From assembly GCA_019187085.1 (NCBI GenBank), contig JABARS010000018.1, forward strand, positions 1 through 61,033: DNA of 61,033 bases, given 5' to 3'. Source of the stretch: Pseudorhodoplanes sp. GTDB lineage: Bacteria; Pseudomonadota; Alphaproteobacteria; Rhizobiales; Xanthobacteraceae. The notes beneath the pieces were generated by a model. That model worked only from the letters and a program-made list of their open reading frames with translations, ran no database searches and was not told where the DNA came from. Positions within the stretch are counted from its first letter, which is position 1. Each line of letters begins with the position of its first letter. The position numbers and the translations under genes were made by a program. Shown here one piece after another: positions 1-10,756 of the stretch.

Positions 1-621
1 GGTGTTCTGCGCATCCTTGAGGCGGCGCGCGATGGTCTGGCGCAGCTTGGTCATGCGCACGCGCTCCTCGCGCGCGGCATCGTCGGCCGGCGAGGGCGCG
101 CGCATCTGCGCCGCCGCGACCGGGGTGGGTGCCGACGCCGCGCGCTCGATCGCGGCCAGCATGTCGCCCTTGGTCACGCGCCCGTCCTTGCCGGTGCCCG
201 CAACGCCGGCGGCGCTGACGCCGCTTTCGGCTTCGAGCCGGCGCACGGACGGCGCAAGCGGCGCGTCGGCGGCCGCGGGCCGCAGCTTGGTGTGCTCGGC
301 GCCGGCGCCGATCGGCACCGTGGTCTGCGTCTTCTTGTCCGGCTGGCCGGTGGGAGCGGGCGTCGCCTTGCCGGGCGCCGCGGCCGCGCCTTCCTTGATC
401 TGGCCAAGCAGCGCGCCGACCGCGACGGTCTCGCCGTCCTGGACTGCGATCTCGGCGAGAACGCCGGCCGCCGGTGCGGGGACTTCGATCGTCACCTTGT
501 CGGTCTCGAGCTCGACCAGCGGCTCGTCAACCGCAACGGCGTCGCCCGGTTTCTTGAACCATTTGCCGATCGTCGCTTCGGTGACGGATTCGCCGAGTGT
601 GGGAACGCGGATGTCAGCCAT
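1..621 (-). CDS. sucB: 2-oxoglutarate dehydrogenase E2, dihydrolipoyl succinyltransferase (partial, N-terminal part)
   Basis: This is the E2 core of the 2-oxoglutarate dehydrogenase complex, which transfers the succinyl group to CoA through a swinging lipoyl arm. The frame is open from the start to the left edge, so only about 207 residues are visible and the catalytic domain lies outside. Residues 1-75 form a lipoyl domain, with ELETDKVTIEV carrying the lipoyl lysine at about K42. An Ala/Pro-rich linker follows, then an E1/E3-binding domain around residues 125-165 (APSVRRLEAE, GRVTKGDML). The ATG at 621 is preferred because GAGAG lies 8 bases upstream; an in-frame ATG six bases earlier (627) is the alternative. 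It follows sucA on the same strand. Identification is firm. Confidence 0.95.
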   Translation of the reverse strand, partial: MADIRVPTLGESVTEATIGKWFKKPGDAVAVDEPLVELETDKVTIEVPAPAAGVLAEIAVQDGETVAVGALLGQIKEGAAAAPGKATPAPTGQPDKKTQTTVPIGAGAEHTKLRPAAADAPLAPSVRRLEAESGVSAAGVAGTGKDGRVTKGDMLAAIERAASAPTPVAAAQMRAPSPADDAAREERVRMTKLRQTIARRLKDAQNT

Positions 622-644
622 AGTCATTTCTCTCAATTTTCTCT

Positions 645-737
645 GCCGTCATGCCCGGCCTTGACCCGGGCATCCTGCTTAACGGACGCATGGTGCCCTC
701 CTGAGCGGGATGGCCGGGTCAAGCCCGGCCATGACGG
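645..737. repeat. Palindromic intergenic repeat between sucA and odhB
   Basis: Two imperfect inverted copies of a CCGTCATG(C/G)CCGGGCTTGACCCGG-type unit face each other (about 645-674 and 711-737). The unit resembles a common interspersed repeat I recall from Bradyrhizobium-like genomes. It lies inside the sucA-odhB intercistronic gap, where the transcript could fold into a long hairpin. Related units occur near 49715 and 55920. Confidence 0.65.
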
Positions 738-750
738 GCTCCAAGGGATT

Positions 751-3708
751 TCAGCCCAGCGCCTCGTCGAGGAACTGGTGCAACTGCGCCTGGTGTTTCG
801 ACATCAGGCCGGTCGCCGTCGCCGCCGAGGCCGGACGTCCGGCGTAGCGCGGCTGGCGATGCTTGGCGCCGATATTGTCGAGCACCCAGCGGACGAACGT
901 ATCGATGAAGAACCACGAGCCCATGTTGCGCGGCTCTTCCTGGCACCAGACGATCTCCGCCTGCTTGAAACGGGACAGCTCGGCGACCAGCGCCTTGGTC
1001 GGGAACGGATAGAGCTGCTCGATGCGCAGGAGATAGACGTCGTTGACGCCGCGCGCCTCGCGCTCCTCGTAAAGGTCGTAATAGACCTTGCCGGTGCACA
1101 GGACGACGCGACGGATCTCGTTGTCGGGCACGAGCTGGATTTTCTCGCCCTTGAGATATTGCGCGTCGTCCCAGAGCAGACGGTGGAAGCTCGTCTCCGG
1201 CCCGAATTCGGAGAGCCGCGAAACCGCGCGCTTGTGGCGCAGCAGCGATTTCGGCGTCATCAGGATCAGCGGCTTGCGGATCTCGCGCCGGAGCTGGCGG
1301 CGCAGGATGTGGAAATAGTTCGCCGGCGTCGTGCAATTGGCGACCTGCATGTTGTCTTCGGCGCACATCTGCAGGAAGCGTTCGAGCCGGGCGGACGAAT
1401 GCTCGGGCCCCTGCCCTTCATAGCCGTGCGGCAGCAGGCAGACGAGGCCGGACATGCGCAGCCACTTGCGCTCGGCCGAGGAGATGAACTGGTCGAACAC
1501 CACCTGCGCGCCGTTGGCGAAGTCGCCGAACTGGGCTTCCCACAGCGTCAGCGCATTAGGCTCGGCGGTCGAATAGCCGTACTCGTAGCCGAGTACCGCC
1601 TCTTCCGAGAGCATGGAATTGAGCACTTCGTAGCGCGCCTGGTTCTCGCGCACGTGATTGAACGACGTGTGGCGCGCCTCGGTATCCTGATCGAACAGCA
1701 CCGAATGGCGCTGCGAGAAGGTGCCGCGCTCGCAATCCTGGCCGGACAGGCGGACCGGATGGCCTTCCAGCAGCAGCGTGCAGAAGGACAGCGCCTCGGC
1801 CGTCGCCCAGTCGATCCCCTCGCCGGTCTGGATCGCCTTGCGGCGATTGTCGAGGAAGCGCTGGATCGTGCGGTGGACCTTGAAATCCTTCGGCACCGCC
1901 GTGATCTTCTCGCCGATCTCCTTGAGCATCGCGAGATCAACGCCGGTGTTACCGCGCCGCGGGTCCTCGGTGTCGGCCGCCGCCTTCAGGCCGGCCCAGC
2001 GGCCATCGAGCCAGTCGGCCTTGTTCGGCTTGTAGCCCTGGCCCGCCTCGTACTCGGCTTCGAGGCGCGAGCGCCAATCAGCCTTCATCTTCTCGACTTC
2101 GCCGTCGGTCACCACGCCTTCGGCGCCGAGCTTCTTGGCGTACAGGTCGAGCGTCGAGGGATGCGACCTGATCTTCTTGTACATCAGGGGCTGGGTGAAG
2201 CTCGGCTCGTCGCCTTCGTTGTGGCCGAAGCGGCGATAGCAGAACATGTCGATGACGACCGGCTTCTGGAATTTCTGGCGGAACTCGGCCGCGACCTTGG
2301 CCGCGAACACCACCGCTTCGGGATCGTCGCCGTTGGCGTGGAAGATCGGCGCCTCGATCATCTTGGCGACGTCGGACGGATAGGGCGAGGAGCGCGAATA
2401 GCGCGGATAGGTGGTGAAGCCGATCTGGTTGTTGACGATGAAATGCAAGGACCCGCCGGTGCGATAACCCTTCAGCGCCGACAGGCCGAAGCATTCCGCG
2501 ACAACGCCCTGGCCGGCAAAGGCCGCGTCGCCGTGGATGAGAAGCGGCATCACCATCGTGCGGTCCTCGGGCGTCGCGCCGTGTTGGTCCTGCTTGGCGC
2601 GCACCTTTCCGAGCACCACCGGGTTGACGATTTCGAGATGCGACGGATTGGGGGTCAGCGACAGATGCACCTTGTTGCCGTCGAACTCGCGGTCCGACGA
2701 GGCGCCGAGGTGGTACTTCACGTCGCCGGAGCCTTCGACTTCGTCCGGCGTCGCAGAACCGCCCTTGAATTCGTGGAACAGGACGCGGTGTGGCTTGCCC
2801 ATCACCTGGGTGAGCACGTTCAGGCGCCCGCGATGCGCCATGCCGAACACGATCTCCTTCACGCCGAGATTGCCGCCGCGCTTGATGATCTGTTCGAGCG
2901 CCGGGATCAAAGATTCGCCGCCATCGAGGCCGAAGCGCTTGGTGCCGGTATATCTGACGTCGAGAAATTTCTCGAAACCGTCAGCTTCGACCAGCTTGTT
3001 GAGGATCGCGCGCTTGCCCTCGCGGGTGAAGGTGATCTCCTTGTCCTTGCCTTCGATGCGCTCCTGCAGCCAGGCCTTCTGCGCCGGATCGGAGATGTGC
3101 ATGAACTCGACGCCGAGCGTCTGGCAATAGGTGCGCTGGAGGATGGCGACGATCTCGCGCATCGAAGCGAATTCGAGACCGAGCACCTTGTCGAGGAAAA
3201 TCCTGCGATCCATGTCGGCTTCGGTGAAGCCGTAGGAGCGTGGATCCAGCTCTTCCTCGTTCTTCTCCGGTTCCAGCGCGAGCGGATCGAGCTTGGCGTG
3301 GAAATGACCGCGGATGCGGTAGGCGCGGATCAGCATCAGCGCATGGATGGAGTCGCGCGTGGCCTGTTGAACGTCGGCGGACGTCAGCTCGACGCCGCGC
3401 GCCTGCGCCTTGCCTTTGATCTTGTCGCCGATCGCCTTTTCGGTCGCGGTCCAGTCGCTGTCGAGCGCGGAGACGAGTTCGCCGTTCGGCCGCAGCGGCC
3501 AGTTCGGACGTTTCCATGACGCGCCGCGCGCATTCCTAGCGACGGCGGCCGGATCGTCCTTCAGGCTCTGGAAAAAAGCCTGCCACTCGGCATCGACGGA
3601 TTTCGGATCGGCTTCGTAGCGGGCGTAGAGGTCTTCGACATAGGCGGCGTTGCCGCCATACAGAAATGAAGTGAGAGCGAATGCGGCGTTCGCGTCCTGG
3701 CGAGACAT
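751..3708 (-). CDS. sucA: 2-oxoglutarate dehydrogenase E1 component
   Basis: This is the thiamine-diphosphate-dependent E1 that decarboxylates 2-oxoglutarate and succinylates the E2 lipoyl group in the TCA cycle. At 985 residues it has the normal family length. The N-terminus (SFLYGGNAAYVEDLYARYE) is the usual E2-interaction segment. HRGRLNVL at about 292, GDAAFAGQG at about 393 and NNQIGFTT at about 426 mark the thiamine-diphosphate/Mg site, and RRFGHNEGDEPSFTQP follows. The ATG at 3708 has AGGA just upstream. It is separated from sucD by about 400 bases, so it may have its own promoter, and odhB follows after a repeat-containing gap. Identification is firm. Confidence 0.98.
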   Translation of the reverse strand: MSRQDANAAFALTSFLYGGNAAYVEDLYARYEADPKSVDAEWQAFFQSLKDDPAAVARNARGASWKRPNWPLRPNGELVSALDSDWTATEKAIGDKIKGKAQARGVELTSADVQQATRDSIHALMLIRAYRIRGHFHAKLDPLALEPEKNEEELDPRSYGFTEADMDRRIFLDKVLGLEFASMREIVAILQRTYCQTLGVEFMHISDPAQKAWLQERIEGKDKEITFTREGKRAILNKLVEADGFEKFLDVRYTGTKRFGLDGGESLIPALEQIIKRGGNLGVKEIVFGMAHRGRLNVLTQVMGKPHRVLFHEFKGGSATPDEVEGSGDVKYHLGASSDREFDGNKVHLSLTPNPSHLEIVNPVVLGKVRAKQDQHGATPEDRTMVMPLLIHGDAAFAGQGVVAECFGLSALKGYRTGGSLHFIVNNQIGFTTYPRYSRSSPYPSDVAKMIEAPIFHANGDDPEAVVFAAKVAAEFRQKFQKPVVIDMFCYRRFGHNEGDEPSFTQPLMYKKIRSHPSTLDLYAKKLGAEGVVTDGEVEKMKADWRSRLEAEYEAGQGYKPNKADWLDGRWAGLKAAADTEDPRRGNTGVDLAMLKEIGEKITAVPKDFKVHRTIQRFLDNRRKAIQTGEGIDWATAEALSFCTLLLEGHPVRLSGQDCERGTFSQRHSVLFDQDTEARHTSFNHVRENQARYEVLNSMLSEEAVLGYEYGYSTAEPNALTLWEAQFGDFANGAQVVFDQFISSAERKWLRMSGLVCLLPHGYEGQGPEHSSARLERFLQMCAEDNMQVANCTTPANYFHILRRQLRREIRKPLILMTPKSLLRHKRAVSRLSEFGPETSFHRLLWDDAQYLKGEKIQLVPDNEIRRVVLCTGKVYYDLYEEREARGVNDVYLLRIEQLYPFPTKALVAELSRFKQAEIVWCQEEPRNMGSWFFIDTFVRWVLDNIGAKHRQPRYAGRPASAATATGLMSKHQAQLHQFLDEALG

Positions 3709-4115
3709 CTCGGGCGTCCTGAGATTGGCTTGCGGCCGCGCAATGGCGGCCCTTTGAGCCCGAATCCGTAAAAACCGGGCTCACCGGCTTATCTATAACG
3801 ATAATTGGGACGGAGCCACGACAAGATGACGAAATAATGAATTGGATTTCATTTCATTGCAGGAACACTGCCCGTTCCGAACAGGAATTGAGCGAGACCG
3901 GAGCAGGCACGGTCGCACGGCTCTCCGATCAACCGGGCATCGCTGTTCGAGGGTTCCGCGCCTGTCCGGATAAAGCCACGCAAGGGCATTTCTACAAAAG
4001 AAACGGCTGTGGGCGGCGGCCGGGGCCGCCTGCTGACAGGAATATTCTCACGTGAAACAAGCCGCGCGCGGACGCCGATTTTGCCGGTCCGCGCAGGATT
4101 TTGCGGCGCTCGCGT
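3709..4115. other. Intergenic region between sucD and sucA (about 400 bases)
   Basis: No convincing gene is seen; the 72-codon plus-strand frame here has no family features. The stretch nearest sucA (3790-3855) is AT-richer than its surroundings and holds an inverted repeat AATGAA-N6-TTCATT at 3836-3853, so it probably carries the sucA promoter. No clear -35/-10 pair could be assigned. A hairpin downstream of sucD is listed separately. Confidence 0.5.
4066..4094 (-). terminator. Hairpin downstream of sucD, possible terminator
   Basis: A perfect 8-bp inverted repeat GCGCGGAC / GTCCGCGC with a 13-base loop starts about 20 bases after the sucD stop. On the minus strand it is followed by GCGGCTTGTTT, so the U-tract is weak. 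It could end most mdh-sucCD transcripts or stabilise their 3' end. Confidence 0.4.
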
Positions 4116-4999
4116 TTAAGCCTTCAGCACCTCGACCAGCGTCTTGCCGATGCGGGCCGGCGACGGCGAGACCTTGATTCCGGCCGCTTCCATGGCCGCA
4201 ATCTTCGACTCCGCATCGCCCTTGCCGCCGGAAATGATTGCGCCGGCATGGCCCATGCGGCGGCCGGGCGGCGCGGTGCGCCCGGCAATGAATCCGGCCA
4301 TCGGCTTCTTGCGGCCACGCCTGGCTTCGTCCTTGAGGAACTGCGCGGCATCTTCCTCGGCGGTACCGCCGATCTCGCCGATCATCACGATCGCCTCGGT
4401 CTTAGGATCGGCCAGGAACATCTCCAGCATCTCGATAAACTCGGTGCCCTTCACCGGATCGCCGCCGATGCCGACCGCCGTGGTCTGGCCGAGCCCTTCC
4501 GCCGTGGTCTGGAACACCGCCTCGTAGGTGAGCGTGCCCGAGCGCGACACGATGCCGACCTTGCCCGGCTTGAAGATGTTGCCCGGCATGATGCCGATCT
4601 TGCATTCGCCGGCCGTCATCACGCCCGGACAGTTCGGGCCGACCAGACGCGATTTCGAACCGCACAGCGAGCGCTTCACCTTTACCATGTCCATCACCGG
4701 AATGCCTTCGGTGATGCAGACGATCAGCGGGATTTCGGCCTCGATCGCTTCGCAGATCGCGTCCGCGGCCCCGGGCGGCGGCACATAGATCACGCTCGCG
4801 TCCGCGCCGGTCTTGGCCCGCGCCTCGGCCACCGTGTCGAAGACCGGAAGGTTGAGATGCGTGGTGCCGCCTTTGCCGGGCGAGGTGCCGCCGACCATCC
4901 TGGTGCCGTAGGCGATCGCCTGCTCGGAATGGAAGGTGCCGTTCTTGCCGGTGAAGCCCTGGCAGATGACCTTGGTGTTTTTGTCGATGAGGATGGACA

Positions 5000-5000
<1 letters not shown>
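4116..5000 (-). CDS. sucD: Succinyl-CoA synthetase alpha subunit
   Basis: The alpha subunit binds CoA and carries the phosphohistidine intermediate in ADP-forming succinyl-CoA ligase, which makes ATP from succinyl-CoA. The protein is 294 residues. The N-terminal CoA-binding Rossmann fold includes [22 protein letters not shown] follows, and the catalytic His lies in [11 protein letters not shown]. The ATG at 5000 overlaps the sucC stop by one base (TGATG), indicating translational coupling. A GTG one codon upstream is also in frame but is inside the sucC stop context. It is the third gene of mdh-sucC-sucD. Confidence 0.98.
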
Positions 5001-6169
<1,169 letters not shown>

Positions 6170-6200
6170 ACTTCCCCCCGGCGTGCCCGGCCCGCTCGGC

Positions 6201-7217
<1,017 letters not shown>

Positions 7218-7273
7218 TTAACCCGTTCAGCGATGGGCGACAAGAAGCCGTTCGGCGAAGCCTCTTGCAGAAA

Positions 7274-7311
7274 TCTGGAATACATTATTCCAGACGTATA
7301 GCCATTGCCAA
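7274..7311 (-). promoter_or_regulatory. Promoter with overlapping 21-bp palindromic operator upstream of mdh
   Basis: A perfect palindrome TCTGGAATA-N3-TATTCCAGA occupies 7274-7294. Read towards mdh, TTGGCA (7306-7311) and AATAAT (7284-7289) are spaced by 16 bases, a good sigma-70-type pair. The palindrome therefore covers the -10 box, the geometry of a repressor site. Transcription would start near 7277 and give a leader of about 110 nt. The cognate regulator is not identifiable from the sequence. The rest of the 310-base gap 7167-7476 shows nothing else clear. Confidence 0.6.
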
Positions 7312-7476
7312 GATGGTTGTCATGCAATGCGAAAAAACCGCGCGGCAACGCAAAAAATCGCACCGGCTGCCCCGGCACGGAGGTGGACGTCCAGCTCCTC
7401 GGAAATGGAAAGGAATGGCAGGAAAATTTCTCTGCTGACACCAGTTGGCCGGCAACCGCTGACTGTTGGGTCGGCC

Positions 7477-8649
7477 TCATGTCTCCACGATGCGCCCGGC
7501 GCGGGTCTCGCCCGCATGGCCGCCGCCGTGCGGCAGCGACAGATAGGATTGCGCGCCCATCTCGATCAGCCGTGAGGCCGTGCGATCGAACTCGAAACGT
7601 TCGGAAGCATCTTCGGCGCGATAGAGCTCGTGCGGCTGGGCTTCCGCCGAGGCGATCAGCTTCACCGCATTGTCGTAGAGTGTATCGATCAGGGCGATGA
7701 AGCGCCTGGCGGCGTTGCGCTTCGTGTGGTCCATCACCGGCACATGATCGAGGACGATGGAGTGGTATTCGCGCGCAAGCCGCAGATAGTCGGCGGCACC
7801 GAGCGGCTGCTCGCACAGATCGTGGAATGAGAAGCGCGCCGCGCCGTGCGCCGCACGCGGCACATGCAGCGGATGTCCCTTGATGGTCAGCGTAACCGGC
7901 GCGCCGCCATCGCCGAGCGTCAGCCGCGTCCAGGTTGCGTCCAGCGCCGTGGCGGCCGCCGCGTCGTCGGGCACATGCCACACCTTGCCGCGCACAAGCT
8001 TCTCCAGCCGGAAATCGGTGCGGGCGTCAACACGCTGCACGGTCATGTGGCGCTTGAGCAGGTCGATGAACGGCAGAAACAGACCGCGATTGAGTCCGTC
8101 GCGATACAGATCGTCCGGCGCGACGTTCGACGTCGCCACCACGACGACGCCGCTCTCGAACAGCCGCGTAAACAAACGCCCGAGAATCATCGCGTCGGCG
8201 ATATCGTTGACGTGGAATTCATCGAAACACAAAAGCCACGCTTCTTCGGCAATCGATTCGGCGGCGAGCAGCACGGCATCCTGCGCACCGCCTTCGCCCG
8301 GCTTGCCGCGCTGACGAAAGATGTGAACGCGCTCGTGCACGTCGGCCATGAATTCGTGGAAATGCGCGCGCCGCTTGCGCATTACCGTGCTGGACTGAAA
8401 GAACAGGTCCATCAACATGGTTTTGCCGCGGCCGACGGCGCCATGCAGATACAGCCCGCGCACCGGATCCTGGCGGTCGCGCCGGCCGAACAGCCAGCCG
8501 AGCGAGGAGGACTTGCGCGCCAGCCGGTGCGTCGCGAGCCGCTCGTTCAGCCGATGCAGCATCTCGACGGCAACCTGCTGGGCGGAGTCGCGCTCGATGC
8601 GGCCCTTGGCAAGAAGGTCGGCATAGCGCGCACTGATCGTTCCGGACAT
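7477..8649 (-). CDS. zapE: Cell division protein ZapE (AFG1-like ATPase)
   Basis: This P-loop ATPase of the ZapE/AFG1 family (390 residues) is known in E. coli as a Z-ring-associated division factor; the mitochondrial relative Afg1 supports protein quality control. Walker A is GAVGRGKT at residues 70-77, Walker B lies in LLCFDEFHVNDIADA, and FIALIDTLYDN near the C-terminus is also family-typical. It lies upstream of mdh in the same direction, separated by a 310-base promoter-containing gap. The ATG at 8649 gives the family N-terminus (ARYADLLAKG). Confidence 0.95.
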   Translation of the reverse strand: MSGTISARYADLLAKGRIERDSAQQVAVEMLHRLNERLATHRLARKSSSLGWLFGRRDRQDPVRGLYLHGAVGRGKTMLMDLFFQSSTVMRKRRAHFHEFMADVHERVHIFRQRGKPGEGGAQDAVLLAAESIAEEAWLLCFDEFHVNDIADAMILGRLFTRLFESGVVVVATSNVAPDDLYRDGLNRGLFLPFIDLLKRHMTVQRVDARTDFRLEKLVRGKVWHVPDDAAAATALDATWTRLTLGDGGAPVTLTIKGHPLHVPRAAHGAARFSFHDLCEQPLGAADYLRLAREYHSIVLDHVPVMDHTKRNAARRFIALIDTLYDNAVKLIASAEAQPHELYRAEDASERFEFDRTASRLIEMGAQSYLSLPHGGGHAGETRAGRIVET

Positions 8650-8946
8650 GCGGGAAAACCGGCCGGCGGGGCGATGGGGGACGGGCAGGCATAGCCGCCC
8701 GCCATCGCTGACGGTAAGCGGTCATGCAGCGCACGCAGCACAGCCGTGCGCATACCTCCTTTAAAGCGATTGTTAACCGGAAAATCAAAGGCTTAGATAG
8801 CGATTACCCAAAATTTCGGCTTGGCCTTGTCGCAATTCTGCTGCATCGCAACATTAGGAATTGATTCGCGGCGGCCAAAACCGCCGGCTGTCTCGGGAGG
8901 AGGCGGCAGGAGGGTCTTTCAGACGGGAACGTCAGGAGACCCTGTC

Positions 8947-9522
8947 ATGCATGAATTGATGCCCGACGGCGGCGTGATCCGGAAGCTCTGGCTTCACGAA
9001 GCCCATATCTATCGCGACCACCTGCTGCGGCTCGACATGGCGAGCCGACGCAGCCGCTTCGGCGGCGCGGTATCGGACGATCACATCCGGCGGCATGTCG
9101 ACGATTCGATCATGCTCGATGCCGTCATCCACGGCTTCTTCGTCGACGGCGTGCTCCGCGGCGCGGCGGAACTGCGCCCGATCGGCTCGCGCTTCTCCGG
9201 CGAGGCGGAAGCCGCCTTCAGCGTGGAAAAGGCCTGGCAAAGCCACGGCGTCGGCTCCGAGCTGCTTTCGCGCACGCTGCTTGTCGCCCGCAATCGCGGC
9301 GTCAAGTTTCTGCGCATGCTTTGCCTTGCCGAAAACCGGCGCATGCAACAGCTCGCGCGCAAATTCGATGCCGACCTGCGTTTCGATTTCGGCAGCGTGA
9401 TCGGTGAAGTCACCGCGCCGCGGCCGACGCCGATCTCCGTCGTGCGGGAGGCGCTCACCGACAGTTTCAGCGTCGCCAATGCCATGCTCGATGCGCAGAC
9501 ACGGTTCTTCAAACCGACCTGA
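8947..9522 (+). CDS. GNAT-fold N-acetyltransferase, subfamily member 1
   Basis: This is a 191-residue acetyltransferase of the GNAT fold with unknown substrate. The acetyl-CoA loop is visible as AWQSHGVGSELL (about residues 97-108), preceded by the strand FSVE. The N-terminal motif HLLRLDMASRRSRF is shared with the genes at 9627 and 57456. The ATG at 8947 is chosen because AGGAG lies 8 bases upstream (8934-8938); an in-frame start at 8821 has no such site. The 297 bases before it are AT-richer near 8760-8840 and probably hold its promoter. Confidence 0.85.
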   Translation: MHELMPDGGVIRKLWLHEAHIYRDHLLRLDMASRRSRFGGAVSDDHIRRHVDDSIMLDAVIHGFFVDGVLRGAAELRPIGSRFSGEAEAAFSVEKAWQSHGVGSELLSRTLLVARNRGVKFLRMLCLAENRRMQQLARKFDADLRFDFGSVIGEVTAPRPTPISVVREALTDSFSVANAMLDAQTRFFKPT

Positions 9523-9626
9523 AGCAACGAACGCTTTACCTAGATACGAAGCCGCGTTAACCGCGCGGTACGATTCCCCGCATATCCTGATTCGCCGGGA
9601 TCGTTCTGCCGGCCCGGGAGACAGGA

Positions 9627-10133
9627 ATGACCAGCGTCGAAATCCGCGTTATCGGGCCGACCGGAATCGAAGATCATCACGCGCATCTTCTGCGGCTGGA
9701 TTCCACGCAGCGCATCCTGCCGATGGCGGCGGCGACCGACGATCGCGGCATCGACGGCCACTGCCTGCGCCTGCTCGGATCGCAGGCCATTCTGATCGGC
9801 GCCTATGCCGACGGCGTGCTGCGCGCCGATCTCGAAATCATTCCCGACCGCACGGCGCGTGAGGCCGACGTCGTCTTCACGGCCGAGAAAGATCATGCGA
9901 CGCCGGCGATCGCACACATGCTGATCGTGCGCATGTTCGACGAAGCGCGTCGTTACCGGCTGAACGGCCTTTCGATTTACGGCTTCGACGATGAAGCCCT
10001 GCTCGATCGTGTCGCATCCACGAACGGCGCGGCGGTCGAATACGGCAAACCGGTGCGCGTCCACATCATGCCCGCCTGCGCACCGGCGGCCGGTCGCGCC
10101 GGCGAACCGGCTCTATCGCACAGCCACGCGTAA
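9627..10133 (+). CDS. Degenerate GNAT-like protein, subfamily member 2
   Basis: This 168-residue protein aligns by eye with the GNATs at 8947 and 57456: HAHLLRLDSTQR, DDRGIDGHCLRLL and ADGVLRADLEI match their motifs. Where those two have the acetyl-CoA loop (Q/R-x-x-G-x-G), this one reads KDHATPAIAHML, so the P-loop is lost and enzymatic activity is doubtful. GGAG lies 5 bases before the ATG. It follows member 1 after about 100 bases on the same strand, suggesting local duplication. Its 3' end overlaps the 3' end of thpR by 21 bases tail to tail. Confidence 0.8.
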   Translation: MTSVEIRVIGPTGIEDHHAHLLRLDSTQRILPMAAATDDRGIDGHCLRLLGSQAILIGAYADGVLRADLEIIPDRTAREADVVFTAEKDHATPAIAHMLIVRMFDEARRYRLNGLSIYGFDDEALLDRVASTNGAAVEYGKPVRVHIMPACAPAAGRAGEPALSHSHA

Positions 10134-10670
10134 CGGCGTCATCAGCGGGAACGCCTCTTCCACGACATAGGGTCCGCCGCCGGTCGAGGCGCGCGACGAG
10201 AACAGCACGAAACGCTCGACGCGAAACGGCATCGAGCGGAACGAGCCGCGCGCCGAAAGATAATCCGCGACCTGTTGGCTCGACGTTTCGCGCAGCCGCG
10301 CCAGCGTGACGTGCGGAGTATATTTGCGGCCTTCCGGCGCAAGTCCGACCCGCTGCATCAGCCGTTCGTGCTCGGCCTGCAGATCGAGCAAGGCCGGTGT
10401 CGGCGCAACCGAGGCGACGACCGCACGCGGCTTTCGTCCGCCGAACGAGGACAGGCCCTCGAGCCGGATTTCAAGCGGCGCGCGCTCGACGCGGCTGAGC
10501 ATCGAGGCCACTTCGTTCGCGAGCCCATGCTCGATGTCGCCGATGAAACGCAGCGTCAGGTGATAGTTATCGGGATCGATCCAGCGCGCGCCCGGCAAGC
10601 CGCCGCGCAAGAGCGACAGGACCTGCGCGACATCGCTGGGTATCTCGAGACCGGTGAACAGGCGCGGCAT
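10113..10670 (-). CDS. thpR: RNA 2',3'-cyclic phosphodiesterase (2'-5' RNA ligase family)
   Basis: This 2H-phosphoesterase opens 2',3'-cyclic phosphates on RNA ends and can join 2'-5' tRNA halves in vitro. It is 185 residues and carries the two signature motifs HLTLRFIG (His37) and HVTLARL (about 121). The start MPRLFTGLEIP at 10670 is chosen because it is the family N-terminus and GGAG lies 6 bases upstream; 15 upstream in-frame codons are discarded. Confidence 0.92.
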   Translation of the reverse strand: MPRLFTGLEIPSDVAQVLSLLRGGLPGARWIDPDNYHLTLRFIGDIEHGLANEVASMLSRVERAPLEIRLEGLSSFGGRKPRAVVASVAPTPALLDLQAEHERLMQRVGLAPEGRKYTPHVTLARLRETSSQQVADYLSARGSFRSMPFRVERFVLFSSRASTGGGPYVVEEAFPLMTPLRVAVR

Positions 10671-10756
10671 CGAGATCTCCTTTGTATCAGCCGGGATACC
10701 GGCAACCGGTTTCAATCAGACGGGATTCGCGGCGGCGCCGCAAGTCTCGGCACGGA

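Noticed and set aside
292..3519. 1075-codon plus-strand frame opposite sucA and odhB
   Set aside because: It is antisense to a clear sucA with all motifs; its product is Arg/Gly/Leu/Asp-rich and looks like a high-GC shadow frame.
8760..8800. Possible CtrA site (TTAA-N-TTAAC) upstream of the GNAT gene at 8947
   Set aside because: The half-sites are spaced 8 rather than 7 bases apart, so the match is not good enough.
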